Shown: positions 13,353 to 20,664 of the stretch, in pieces
Position numbering within the stretch: position 1 is the first letter of the stretch
How the letters are laid out: the number at the start of each line of letters is the position of its first letter
NCBI GenBank assembly: GCA_018663485.1
Contig: JABJQI010000118.1
Location: forward strand, 1-21,128
From: Opitutia bacterium
GTDB taxonomy: Bacteria; Verrucomicrobiota; Verrucomicrobiia; Opitutales; Coraliomargaritaceae
DNA length: 21,128 nucleotides
Reading direction: 5' to 3'
Program-made: the position numbers and the translations under genes
The notes under the pieces: generated by a model
Seen by the model: only the letters and a program-made list of their open reading frames with translations
Databases searched by the model: none
What the model was told of the DNA's origin: nothing

Positions 13353-14162
13353 ATGAATAACCTTCACTCCAACGCATTGCTCCAGAGTATAAAAGACGCT
13401 CCTCTGCTCGTCGGCGCTTTACCAGAAGCCGCGTCATTGGATCGTGCTCTGCTCGGCATGCCGACGTCGGGCATGCGCTTAAATACCAATCAGAAACTGG
13501 GGCATTTATATGAGGACGCGCTGCATTTGCTGCTGATCGCATCGGATCAACTGGAGCTGCTCGCGGATCATGTGCAAGTATTCGATCGCAAGCAGATCAC
13601 CTTAGGAGAAATGGATTACATCCTACGCACTGTGCGCACACAGCAAGTTTTTCAACTTGAACTGGCGGTTAAGTTTTATCTTGGCGTGCCGACTGCAGAC
13701 GGTTGGCAATTTCCCGGGCCGGATCCGCACGATAATTGGCAGCGCAAGTTAGAGCACATGCGCACGCATCAGTTGCCATTGGCGCAACGACCAGAGGCGA
13801 TGTCCTTATTGCGTGAGCGTTGGGGCTGTGAGCGGGTTGAGGTGCGTCAATTGATCTACGGCTGTATTTTTTATCCGATGGGAGTGGCTGAGTGCCCCTT
13901 GCCGGAAAGCGTGCGTCCGGATTGCCGAATGGGGCATTGGCTTTATACGCAGGATTGGGAGCGCTTTTTATCAGGCACATCAGAAGTCTGTGTGATTCCT
14001 AAACCACTGTGGCCGGTTCAGATGACTGCGGCGCTGCGCGAGTCATTGCCGCGCACATCCGTGGCAGCGTTACGCACAGCCAGCGCCGAGCGCTGCGTGA
14101 TGTTTGTGCTGCCGGGTGCTGAGAAACCACATTTTTTGGTGCCAAATCATTGGCCTGGGTAG
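13353..14162 (+). CDS. DUF1853 family protein
   Basis: A 269-residue soluble protein matching the DUF1853 family, of unknown function. Family marks are LGHLYEDALHLLL, TLGEMDYILRTV, FQLELAVKFYLG, and a later W-x-GPD-like stretch, FPGPDPHDNW, before a helical KLEHMRTHQLPLAQ. The arrangement Glu54 ... Asp88 ... Glu103-x3-Lys107 resembles an altered PD-(D/E)XK nuclease core, but the normal D/E-x-K is not exact, so a nuclease role is only a guess. There is no signal peptide or membrane segment. It starts at the ATG at 13353, follows the REP-like elements after speA and precedes the uvrA-family gene by 72 nt on the same strand. No shared function with either neighbour is established. Confidence 0.75.
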   Translation: MNNLHSNALLQSIKDAPLLVGALPEAASLDRALLGMPTSGMRLNTNQKLGHLYEDALHLLLIASDQLELLADHVQVFDRKQITLGEMDYILRTVRTQQVFQLELAVKFYLGVPTADGWQFPGPDPHDNWQRKLEHMRTHQLPLAQRPEAMSLLRERWGCERVEVRQLIYGCIFYPMGVAECPLPESVRPDCRMGHWLYTQDWERFLSGTSEVCVIPKPLWPVQMTAALRESLPRTSVAALRTASAERCVMFVLPGAEKPHFLVPNHWPG

Positions 14163-14234
14163 TCACGACTGCAATCAATCGACCCGCGGTCTTGCGCTCA
14201 TAAGTGGGGGCGTCTATCGGTATGGTTTGTATTT

Positions 14235-17084
14235 ATGAAATCGTCACCGCCAACACATACCGATTCGATCTCCGTTAAGGGAGCGCGTGAGCATAACTTA
14301 AAGAATATCAGTCTTAAGATCCCGCGTCAGCAATTAGTGGTGATCACCGGGGTGAGCGGTTCGGGGAAATCGTCGCTCGCATTTGATACGATTTATGCGG
14401 AGGGCTACCGGAAGTATATTGATAGTCTGTCGACCAAGGCGCGCATGGTACTCGAGCAAATTCCGCGTCCAGATGTGGATTTTATCCAAGGTCTATCGCC
14501 GGTGATCGCCTTGGAACAGCGCTCTGGTGGCGGTGGAAGCCCACGTAGTACGGTCGCAACCGTTACGGAGATTGCGGATTTTAGCAGGGTACTGTGGGCG
14601 GTCTGTGGCACGCCGTATTGCCCTAAGGATGGCGGACTGATTGAGCGGCGCTCGATGGATGATTGTTTAACGCGTGTGTTTGCTGAGCCTGAGAAGAGTC
14701 GCTTGATGATCCTTGCGCCATGGATGATTACCAAGCCCTCTATTTTACGAGGAGAATTACCGCGCTTGCAGCAACGCGGCTTTCAGCGTGTGCGAATCAA
14801 CGGCGTGGTACGACGATTAGACGAGCCTGATTTGATCGATTCCAAGGCCTCGGAGATCGTGGTCGAAATTGTGGTGGACCGTATTGTGTTAAAGGCTGAT
14901 CAACGCAGTCGTTTGGCAGATTCTTTGGATCTTGCTTTTAGTGAGGGTGGTGATCGCGCGATTGTATTGATCGAAGATAAAGCGGCGAAGGTCGGCTGGC
15001 GTGAGTTGCCGCTGAGTAATCGTCTAGCCTGTGTCACTTGTGGCGATGTGTATGATTCGATCTCGCCGCGGCATTTCTCGTGGAATCATGCCGAAGGAGC
15101 CTGCACTGAATGCGGTGGTCTGGGAGAGACGCTGCAATTTCAACCTGAGTTGTTAGTGCCAGACCCCTTGAAGTCAGTCAAGCAGGGCGCAATCAAGCCG
15201 TGGCGTCTCGGTTCGAAGCAGATGATCATTAGGCATAATGCCATCTTAAAGCAATTGGCTGAGCAATTGCCATTTGATCCAGATGTAGCGTGGGAAGACT
15301 TGGATGCTGAGGTACAGGCGCAAATTTTGCATGGAACGGGGAGCCGGCAGTTTAGTTTTAAATTGAAGGGTGGAAATTCGAAGCCAGAGGTGCTCGAGTT
15401 TGCTGGTGTGTTAGCTGATTTAGAGAACATGCGGCTCACCACCACGAGCGACGGATTGCGTGCGCGGCTGATGGCCTATCAAACCAGTAGTGTTTGTGAG
15501 ACCTGTCATGGACGACGCTTGCGGCCGTCGAGTTTGAGTGTGTTAATTGAGGGAGTCTCCATTGCAGATTTCTTATGCCTGCCGCTGCACGATGCGCAGT
15601 CATTCGTGGGACAATTGGAATTGAGTGCAGACTACTCACCAGTGAGCGATGCGATTCATGGTTTGGCCGAACGCTTGTCTTTTCTGAATGAGGTAGGTCT
15701 GAGTTATTTAACCTTAAATCGTAGCTATGCCACTTTGAGCGGTGGCGAGGCACAGCGTGTGCGTTTAGCGACTCAGCTCGGGATGTCCTTGATTGGGGTG
15801 GTGTATATTTTGGATGAGCCGAGCATCGGCCTGCACCCATTAGATAATCGCCGTTTGATTCAAACTTTGCTCGGTCTGCGTGATCGGGGTAATTCCGTGG
15901 TCGTGGTCGAGCACGATGCCGACACCATGCGGGCGGCGGATCATTTGATCGAGCTTGGGCCAGGTGCTGGTGTGGAGGGCGGTGAACTAATTTTTGAGGG
16001 CGAGCCGCAGGTCTCGTATACTGCTGCAGGGAGCCGCTCAGGGTCGTTTTTGAGCGGGCGCCAGCGTGTGGAGAAATATGTGGATTCACTGAAGCCGACC
16101 AAGGATTGGTTGACGATCAAGAAGGCAAGTGAGAATAATCTTAAGTCAGTCGATGCTGCGTTTCCAGTTGGCTTGCTGACGGTGGTTTGCGGATTGTCGG
16201 GCTCGGGCAAGAGCACATTGGTCAATGGTGTTTTGGCGAAGGCTGCAGCGTTTAAATTGAACCGAGCGAAGTCGATACCAGGTAAACATGCAGGTGTGCA
16301 GGGCTTAGATAATTATACCTCAGTGGTACAGGTGGATCAGTCTCCGATCGGTCGCAGCCCGCGCTCGAATCCAGCGACTTATACCAAGTTGTTTGATCAA
16401 TTGCGTGATCTATATGTAAAGTGTTCCTTGGCGAAGATCCGAGGTTATAAGCCGAGCCGCTTCAGCTTTAATGTGTCGGGTGGGCGCTGCGAGCGCTGCA
16501 AAGGCGATGGAGTCATCAAGCTCGATATGCAATTTATGGCAGACGTGTATTCGGAATGCACCAGTTGCCATGGTCAGCGCTATAACCGTGAGACTTTAGA
16601 TGTGCGCTTTAAGGGCTTTAGCATCGCCGATGTACTGGCGATGAGTGTCGACGAGGCGTTGGCAATTTTTGATAAGCAGCCGCGCATTGCTGATAAACTG
16701 CGAACTTTGTCGGATGTAGGCCTAGGCTACATTAAGCTCGGCCAACCTGCGACGACCTTGTCTGGTGGCGAGGCGCAGCGAATTAAATTGTCATTAGAAC
16801 TGAGCAAGCGCCAGCAAGGCGAAACGCTATATATTCTGGATGAGCCTACCACGGGGCTGCACTGGTTAGATGTACAGCGCTTGATGGATTTGTTGTTCAA
16901 GTTGCGTGATGCCGGCAACACGATTTTGATCATCGAACATGATCTCGATGTGATCCGCTTAGCGGACTGGGTGATTGAACTCGGTCCAGAGGGCGGCGAT
17001 GGCGGTGGTCAAATCGTGTTCGCCGGCGATGTCGCAACCTTTGAAGCTGGCAACCTCACGCCGACACAACAGGTGTTTACCTAG
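14235..17084 (+). CDS. uvrA: UvrA family excinuclease ABC subunit A
   Basis: UvrA is the damage-sensing ATPase of nucleotide excision repair, handing DNA lesions to UvrB. The 949-residue length is near the canonical 940. Both ABC modules are whole: Walker A at 39-47 (GVSGSGKSS) and 653-661 (GLSGSGKST), signature LSGGEAQR near 501 and 842, and Walker B YILDEPSIGLH and YILDEPTTGLH. Zinc cysteines are present in CVTCGD and CTECGG, and again in CERCKGDG (752-755) and CTSCHG. The segment between the first Cys pair and the second ABC start is long enough to hold the UvrB-binding domain, unlike short UvrA2 forms. Several normally fixed positions differ (ALEQRSGGGG instead of the SIEQK-type stretch, DEPSIGLHPLDN, IEHDLDVI). 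It could therefore be a second UvrA paralogue rather than the main one. The gene has its own terminator. Confidence 0.9.
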   Translation: MKSSPPTHTDSISVKGAREHNLKNISLKIPRQQLVVITGVSGSGKSSLAFDTIYAEGYRKYIDSLSTKARMVLEQIPRPDVDFIQGLSPVIALEQRSGGGGSPRSTVATVTEIADFSRVLWAVCGTPYCPKDGGLIERRSMDDCLTRVFAEPEKSRLMILAPWMITKPSILRGELPRLQQRGFQRVRINGVVRRLDEPDLIDSKASEIVVEIVVDRIVLKADQRSRLADSLDLAFSEGGDRAIVLIEDKAAKVGWRELPLSNRLACVTCGDVYDSISPRHFSWNHAEGACTECGGLGETLQFQPELLVPDPLKSVKQGAIKPWRLGSKQMIIRHNAILKQLAEQLPFDPDVAWEDLDAEVQAQILHGTGSRQFSFKLKGGNSKPEVLEFAGVLADLENMRLTTTSDGLRARLMAYQTSSVCETCHGRRLRPSSLSVLIEGVSIADFLCLPLHDAQSFVGQLELSADYSPVSDAIHGLAERLSFLNEVGLSYLTLNRSYATLSGGEAQRVRLATQLGMSLIGVVYILDEPSIGLHPLDNRRLIQTLLGLRDRGNSVVVVEHDADTMRAADHLIELGPGAGVEGGELIFEGEPQVSYTAAGSRSGSFLSGRQRVEKYVDSLKPTKDWLTIKKASENNLKSVDAAFPVGLLTVVCGLSGSGKSTLVNGVLAKAAAFKLNRAKSIPGKHAGVQGLDNYTSVVQVDQSPIGRSPRSNPATYTKLFDQLRDLYVKCSLAKIRGYKPSRFSFNVSGGRCERCKGDGVIKLDMQFMADVYSECTSCHGQRYNRETLDVRFKGFSIADVLAMSVDEALAIFDKQPRIADKLRTLSDVGLGYIKLGQPATTLSGGEAQRIKLSLELSKRQQGETLYILDEPTTGLHWLDVQRLMDLLFKLRDAGNTILIIEHDLDVIRLADWVIELGPEGGDGGGQIVFAGDVATFEAGNLTPTQQVFT

Positions 17085-17115
17085 CCTCCTTGGTGAAAGG
17101 TGAGGGAGGTTTTTT
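17085..17115 (+). terminator. Intrinsic terminator after uvrA
   Basis: CCTCCTT (17085-17091) pairs with AGGGAGG (17103-17109), with one wobble, followed by TTTTTT. It begins directly after the uvrA stop codon. Confidence 0.75.
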
Positions 17116-17117
17116 GA

Positions 17118-17198
17118 TTGGAGGGCAACGCACTGTCGTTGCTGCTTAAAGCGTGACTGGTGCAAGACGCATGGAAATGACAGAGCATTTCCCTCCAA
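17118..17198. repeat. REP-like inverted pair, heads outward
   Basis: A GGAGGG-headed hairpin (17118-17142, stem CAACG/CGTTG, loop CACTGT) faces an inverted partner (17173-17198, read on the minus strand with stem AAATG/CATTT and loop CTCTGT). Both outer ends carry TTGGAGGG. The layout is head, 5-bp stem, 6-nt loop, exactly as in the pair at 301-371 but with heads outside instead of inside. The stem bases differ between arms by paired changes. It lies in the gap between convergent uvrA and the mechanosensitive channel gene, a common REP position. Confidence 0.7.
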
Positions 17199-17217
17199 CG
17201 AGATTTCTGGAATTGGA

Positions 17218-18474
17218 TTAATCTCTGCCCAAGGCCTTCTCAACATCAGCGCCGCTGGGGGATTGGAAGGCGCTGAGCTGAAACTCGGGGAGGATCGAGA
17301 GTAGGTGATCAAAGATGTCGCCTTGGATGTTTTCAAAGTTGGCCCATGCGGTGTCGTTGGCGAAAGCGTAGAGCTCGATCGGTAGACCCGTCTGGGTTGG
17401 CGCGAGCTGGCGCACGATAAGTGTCATGCCGCTTTGGTGTATCTTCGGGTGGTTGCGTAAGTAGGCGACGCAGTAGGCGCGGAAGGTACCAACGTTAGTG
17501 AGGCGTCGGCCGTTAATGAGTTCGGAAAAGTCGTCTGCAACGTCGGCGTTGTATTTTTGAATGTCTTCGAGTTTCGTTTCAAGGTAGGGGCGTAGGATAC
17601 GGATACCTTCGAAGCGCTCGAGTAGTGTTTCGTCGGCAAACTGTATACTACGCAGATCGATGTAGAGCGAGCGCTTGATGCGGCGGCCACCAGATTCGCT
17701 CATGCCGCGCCAGTTTTTAAAGGAGTCGGTGATCAGCGCGTAAGTCGGTATCGTGGTGATCGTTTTATCCCAATTCTGTACTTTGACAGTGGTTAGAGAG
17801 ACGTCGATTATGTCGCCATCAGCACCGCGCCCAGGCATTTCGATCCAATCGCCAACCATGACCATGTTGTTGACCGAGAGTTGAAAGCCCGCGACTAGAC
17901 CGAGAATGGCATCCTTAAAAATGAGAAGCAGGATGGCGGTGACCGCACCGAGCCCAGAGAAAAAAACGAGGGGCGATTTGCCGAGGACGGCGGAGAGGAT
18001 GAAGATACAACCGACGAGGTTGATGACTAGCTTAGCGGCTTGGATGAAGCTCTTGGCAGGAAACCGTTTGCCGACGGGGAGTTGATCCCAGATGGAGCGG
18101 CAGAAGTTGAGCAGGCCATCGATAATCAAAAGGGCGATGACGATTAGGTAGGTATTTACGACGACTTGGCAAAAAGCGATGAGCTGTGGGTGGCTTGCAA
18201 AAAGTGTCGGCGTGAAGATGTGTATGATCGCCGCGGGGACAATATGTGAGAAGCGTATAAGAACACGTTGCTTTGTGAGCTGATCATCCCATTTGGCGCC
18301 AGATTTATGAATCAATGGATGGATGATCGCGCTGATGAAGCGCTTGGCGGCGTAGTTGGCTAACCAAGCGAGTATCGCGAGGTAAAGTGCCGATAGGAGC
18401 AGTCCCAAAACTTCGGCGATCCCGACGAAGAGCTGAAACTGTAGGAGCCAAGAAGAGATATTATCTGCAGACAT
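17218..18474 (-). CDS. YbdG-type mechanosensitive ion channel (MscS superfamily)
   Basis: A 418-residue inner-membrane channel of the MscS superfamily, closest to the YbdG/MscM-type that opens on moderate hypo-osmotic tension. Five hydrophobic segments occupy the first 200 residues, ending in the pore-lining stretch around SGLGAVTAILLLIFKDAILGLVAG. The beta-domain motif NNMVMVGDWIEMPGRGADGD and the long conserved VQNWDKTITTIPTYAL with SFKNWRGM are near-identical in style to E. coli YbdG, which is 415 residues. A C-terminal cytoplasmic domain follows. The start ATG at 18474 precedes the first membrane segment. It is a lone gene, convergent with uvrA, with a REP-like pair between them, and divergent from the LolA-like gene. 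Nothing indicates how it is controlled. Confidence 0.92.
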   Translation of the reverse strand: MSADNISSWLLQFQLFVGIAEVLGLLLSALYLAILAWLANYAAKRFISAIIHPLIHKSGAKWDDQLTKQRVLIRFSHIVPAAIIHIFTPTLFASHPQLIAFCQVVVNTYLIVIALLIIDGLLNFCRSIWDQLPVGKRFPAKSFIQAAKLVINLVGCIFILSAVLGKSPLVFFSGLGAVTAILLLIFKDAILGLVAGFQLSVNNMVMVGDWIEMPGRGADGDIIDVSLTTVKVQNWDKTITTIPTYALITDSFKNWRGMSESGGRRIKRSLYIDLRSIQFADETLLERFEGIRILRPYLETKLEDIQKYNADVADDFSELINGRRLTNVGTFRAYCVAYLRNHPKIHQSGMTLIVRQLAPTQTGLPIELYAFANDTAWANFENIQGDIFDHLLSILPEFQLSAFQSPSGADVEKALGRD

Positions 18475-18585
18475 AAAAAGAGTGATAGGGAATTCGTTGC
18501 GCCATTACAATCATAGAGGCGTAGATCTTTTGGGGTTTTGTTGGATTGGCTTGCCTGAAACGGGGAATTTGTTCAGGGTGTTTCA

Positions 18586-19317
18586 ATGCGTCTCTTTTTT
18601 ATTCTCAGCACTATATTCATGACCTTTTCATTTGAGGCTAAAGCGAACGTGAGTGATTCATACGCGGTTCAGCGTATTCTTGAGCGCTATACGGAGACCT
18701 TAGGTGGGCTAAGATCGGAGGCGGCATTGTCTTCGCTGAGTATTGAAGGATCTCAGGTTCAGGACGGGGTGAGTTATCAATTTTTGATGCGTAAGAAGCG
18801 CCCGAATTCGATTCGTTATCGTTTGACTGCAGGTGAGACGTCGATTGTTTGCGGCTTTAATGGGCGTCAAGGCTGGCAGCGCACAGAGGTCGGAGCGGAG
18901 GTGACGATTGAGGACTTGTCGACCGATCAACTCTCAGCACTTAGTAATGAAGCTGATTTTGACAGTCCCTTGATTCGTCATTTGGAGAAACCTTGGAATC
19001 AGATCTCGCTTGTTGGTAATGAGCAACTTGGCGATACGTACGTTCATGTGTTGGAGGTGAATGAATTTCATAAGCCTTTTGTGCGTTACTATCTTGATTC
19101 AAGGAGTGGGCTGGTTCTTAAGCGTGTACAAATTCATCCGGATGGAACGTTCGGTTTAGAGACACAGTATCGGGACTACCGCGATATCAATGGCTATCAG
19201 TTTGCATTCGAGGTCGAAAACCGAATTGGAGACCAGCCACTATCACTAGTTAGAATTGAGACGATTGATGTGAACCCTGGCTTGTTGGGCCTCTATTTCG
19301 AAAAACCGAACAATTGA
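18586..19317 (+). CDS. Secreted LolA-like outer-membrane protein
   Basis: A 243-residue exported protein with a signal peptide (MRLFFILSTIFMTFSF core, likely cut after AKA at residue 20). The mature part shows the pattern of the LolA-like/outer-membrane lipoprotein-sorting superfamily. Paired strands around QFLMRKKRPNSIRYRL and FNGRQGWQR are followed by DLSTDQLSALSNEADFDSPLI, then VHVLEVNEF and RYYLDSRSGLVLKRVQ. That is a half-barrel that could cradle a lipid. There is no lipobox, so it is periplasmic or outer-membrane associated. It is not canonical LolA: only the general fold pattern is seen, and its partner (LolB, LolCDE) is not nearby. It is a single gene between the divergent mechanosensitive channel and the convergent LON-domain gene. 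The function beyond lipid or lipoprotein binding is not known. Confidence 0.65.
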   Translation: MRLFFILSTIFMTFSFEAKANVSDSYAVQRILERYTETLGGLRSEAALSSLSIEGSQVQDGVSYQFLMRKKRPNSIRYRLTAGETSIVCGFNGRQGWQRTEVGAEVTIEDLSTDQLSALSNEADFDSPLIRHLEKPWNQISLVGNEQLGDTYVHVLEVNEFHKPFVRYYLDSRSGLVLKRVQIHPDGTFGLETQYRDYRDINGYQFAFEVENRIGDQPLSLVRIETIDVNPGLLGLYFEKPNN

Positions 19318-19430
19318 TCAGGCAAACATTCCGCGGTATTAAACTAGTAGCGGAGCGAATTTGTTGGAGCTGCTGTTGGCAAAGATTGTCTCGACCAAGC
19401 TTCATGTCATATAATCAACTGCATTGCACA

Positions 19431-20159
19431 CTAGTTGTGTCCGATATTTTTGTCGTCTAGGTTGCCTTTTAATTGAATGTCGAGCTTGAGACGTTCGATT
19501 TCGGATTGTAGGAAGTGAGCAAATTTCTGGTAGCGTAGTACAATGCCACGCGTTTCTAGAAGCTCCTGCTTGAGCAACGCAGATGAGCAAAGCGTATAGA
19601 TCGCTAGATCGAGCGCGTTTTCAGGTTCACTGATGTTAGCTAAAAATTGTAGCACTTCCTTGGGAATGTCTGCGCCGAGTCGACGCTGGGTTTGAATCAG
19701 GCTGAGTAGTTGGCTGTTCAGAGACGCGATCTGGTCTTCGGGACCACCTGATTCGCTGAGAATTTGACGAATACGGGCTGTGCGGTAAGGGTCTTCGCTG
19801 ACAATCGATTCGAGCTCCACGCGGGCGAGTCCTTGCAAGACAAGATTCGAGCTGCCGTCGGGGTTCTTTTTGCAGGCCCGTACGACGCCAATCGCTGCGA
19901 TCGAGTAAGACTTTTCGGAGTGCTTCACGCCTTCGCTGCGCTCGTCAAGGGTCGCGACTGCGAAGATGCGGTCATTGTTGAGCACGTCGCTGAGCATCTC
20001 TTTGTAGCGCGTCTCAAAGATGTACAGCGGCATCATCGCCTGAGGAAAGAGCACGGAATTGCTGAGTGTCATGACAGGAACTACGCTTGGAATTGCACTA
20101 TCTTCTATCATGACTGGTAGTTTAACTGCTTTTTTTGGTGTTGGTCTAGTTCCACTCAT
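19431..20159 (-). CDS. LON substrate-binding domain protein
   Basis: A 242-residue protein with only the LON N-terminal (substrate-binding) domain, without ATPase or protease parts. VVPVMTLSNSVLFPQAMMPLYIFETRYKEML is the typical opening, shown here by its parts: PVMTLSNSVLFP and IFETRYKEML. It continues through IGVVRACKKNPDGSSNLVLQGLARVEL and ends in a helical bundle with IYTLCSSALLKQELLE. Such stand-alone proteins are common in bacteria and their role is unclear; they may recognise unfolded peptides. The ATG at 20159 is chosen because it overlaps the upstream gene by only 14 nt; an in-frame codon at 20201 would lie deeper in that gene. It is the second gene of a two-gene leftward unit with the HHH-like protein. 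Confidence 0.85.
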   Translation of the reverse strand: MSGTRPTPKKAVKLPVMIEDSAIPSVVPVMTLSNSVLFPQAMMPLYIFETRYKEMLSDVLNNDRIFAVATLDERSEGVKHSEKSYSIAAIGVVRACKKNPDGSSNLVLQGLARVELESIVSEDPYRTARIRQILSESGGPEDQIASLNSQLLSLIQTQRRLGADIPKEVLQFLANISEPENALDLAIYTLCSSALLKQELLETRGIVLRYQKFAHFLQSEIERLKLDIQLKGNLDDKNIGHN

Positions 20160-20430
20160 CAGGATGCATCTTGGCGTGATCGGGTTCTGTGGTCTCGGCA
20201 TAGTAAACCGCCATGCGGAAGTAGCGCATGCGATCGTCTGGTATGCATTGATCTTTTAACTGGGCTTCCTCGAATAGTACCTCGGGGGACCGACCTTGGA
20301 GCTCGTAGATTTCGCAAATGCCGATGTCGATGAAGTTGCGTGCAGTGGCGACATCCATGCGTGGGATGCGCATGAGTGGCGAGTTAAGTGCTTCATAGTC
20401 GACTTTCTTTTTTTTCTTGGGCGGCAACAT
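20146..20430 (-). CDS. Helix-hairpin-helix/Cdd1-like small protein
   Basis: A 94-residue protein with a Lys-rich start (PPKKKKKVDY) and a helix-hairpin-helix-like region around RIPRMDVATARNFIDIGICEIYELQGRSPEVLFEE, of which the key parts are MDVATARNFIDIG and LQGRSPEVLFEE. The tail DDRMRYFRMAVYYAE corresponds to the DRCVLYVFRCAVYYA end of the Cdd1/pathogenicity-locus family. This family is small, probably binds nucleic acid, and has no proven function. The key Cys of the tail is not kept. It is first in a leftward pair and overlaps the LON-domain gene by 14 nt, suggesting co-translation. It diverges from dnaK across a 234-nt gap. The start ATG at 20430 is the only good choice. Confidence 0.7.
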   Translation of the reverse strand: MLPPKKKKKVDYEALNSPLMRIPRMDVATARNFIDIGICEIYELQGRSPEVLFEEAQLKDQCIPDDRMRYFRMAVYYAETTEPDHAKMHPDEWN

Positions 20431-20492
20431 TAGTTATAGTTGAAGCTATAATTCTACGAAATGCAATCAGTTCGACTCAGCGCGCCTTTTTT

Positions 20493-20530
20493 GTGTCACA
20501 GTCAGGGACAGTGCCTGTTAGGTGCGACAC
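20493..20530. repeat. Imperfect inverted repeat upstream of dnaK
   Basis: GTGTC (20493-20497) and GACAC (20526-20530) enclose an inner CAGG/CCTG palindrome. The outer bases look like the ends of a small palindromic element. A second hairpin, GAGACA/TGTCTC with loop TAG, follows at 20536-20550. Neither matches the CIRCE operator. Confidence 0.4.
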
Positions 20531-20601
20531 GGGATGAGACATAGTGTCTCTATTTCGCATGTTCCGTGCTCATTTGTATGCTGTAGTGTAACATGAAAGT
20601 A

Positions 20602-20607
20602 TATAAT
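20602..20607 (+). promoter_or_regulatory. Candidate -10 box for dnaK
   Basis: A perfect TATAAT lies 57 nt before the dnaK start. No good -35 is at 16-18 nt; the nearest TTGTAT (20574-20579) is 22 nt away. The core may be activated or use an extended form. Confidence 0.45.
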
Positions 20608-20664
20608 ATACAGTGGCTTATGGGATTTATTTACTCGTGGCATTGCAATTGCTTTGCAGTTGGC

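Noticed and set aside
15436..16089. 217-residue minus-strand frame inside uvrA
   Set aside because: His/Arg/Pro-rich shadow translation opposite conserved ABC motifs.
20431..20664. CIRCE operator for dnaK
   Set aside because: The TTAGCACTC-N9-GAGTGCTAA pattern is not present in the gap.
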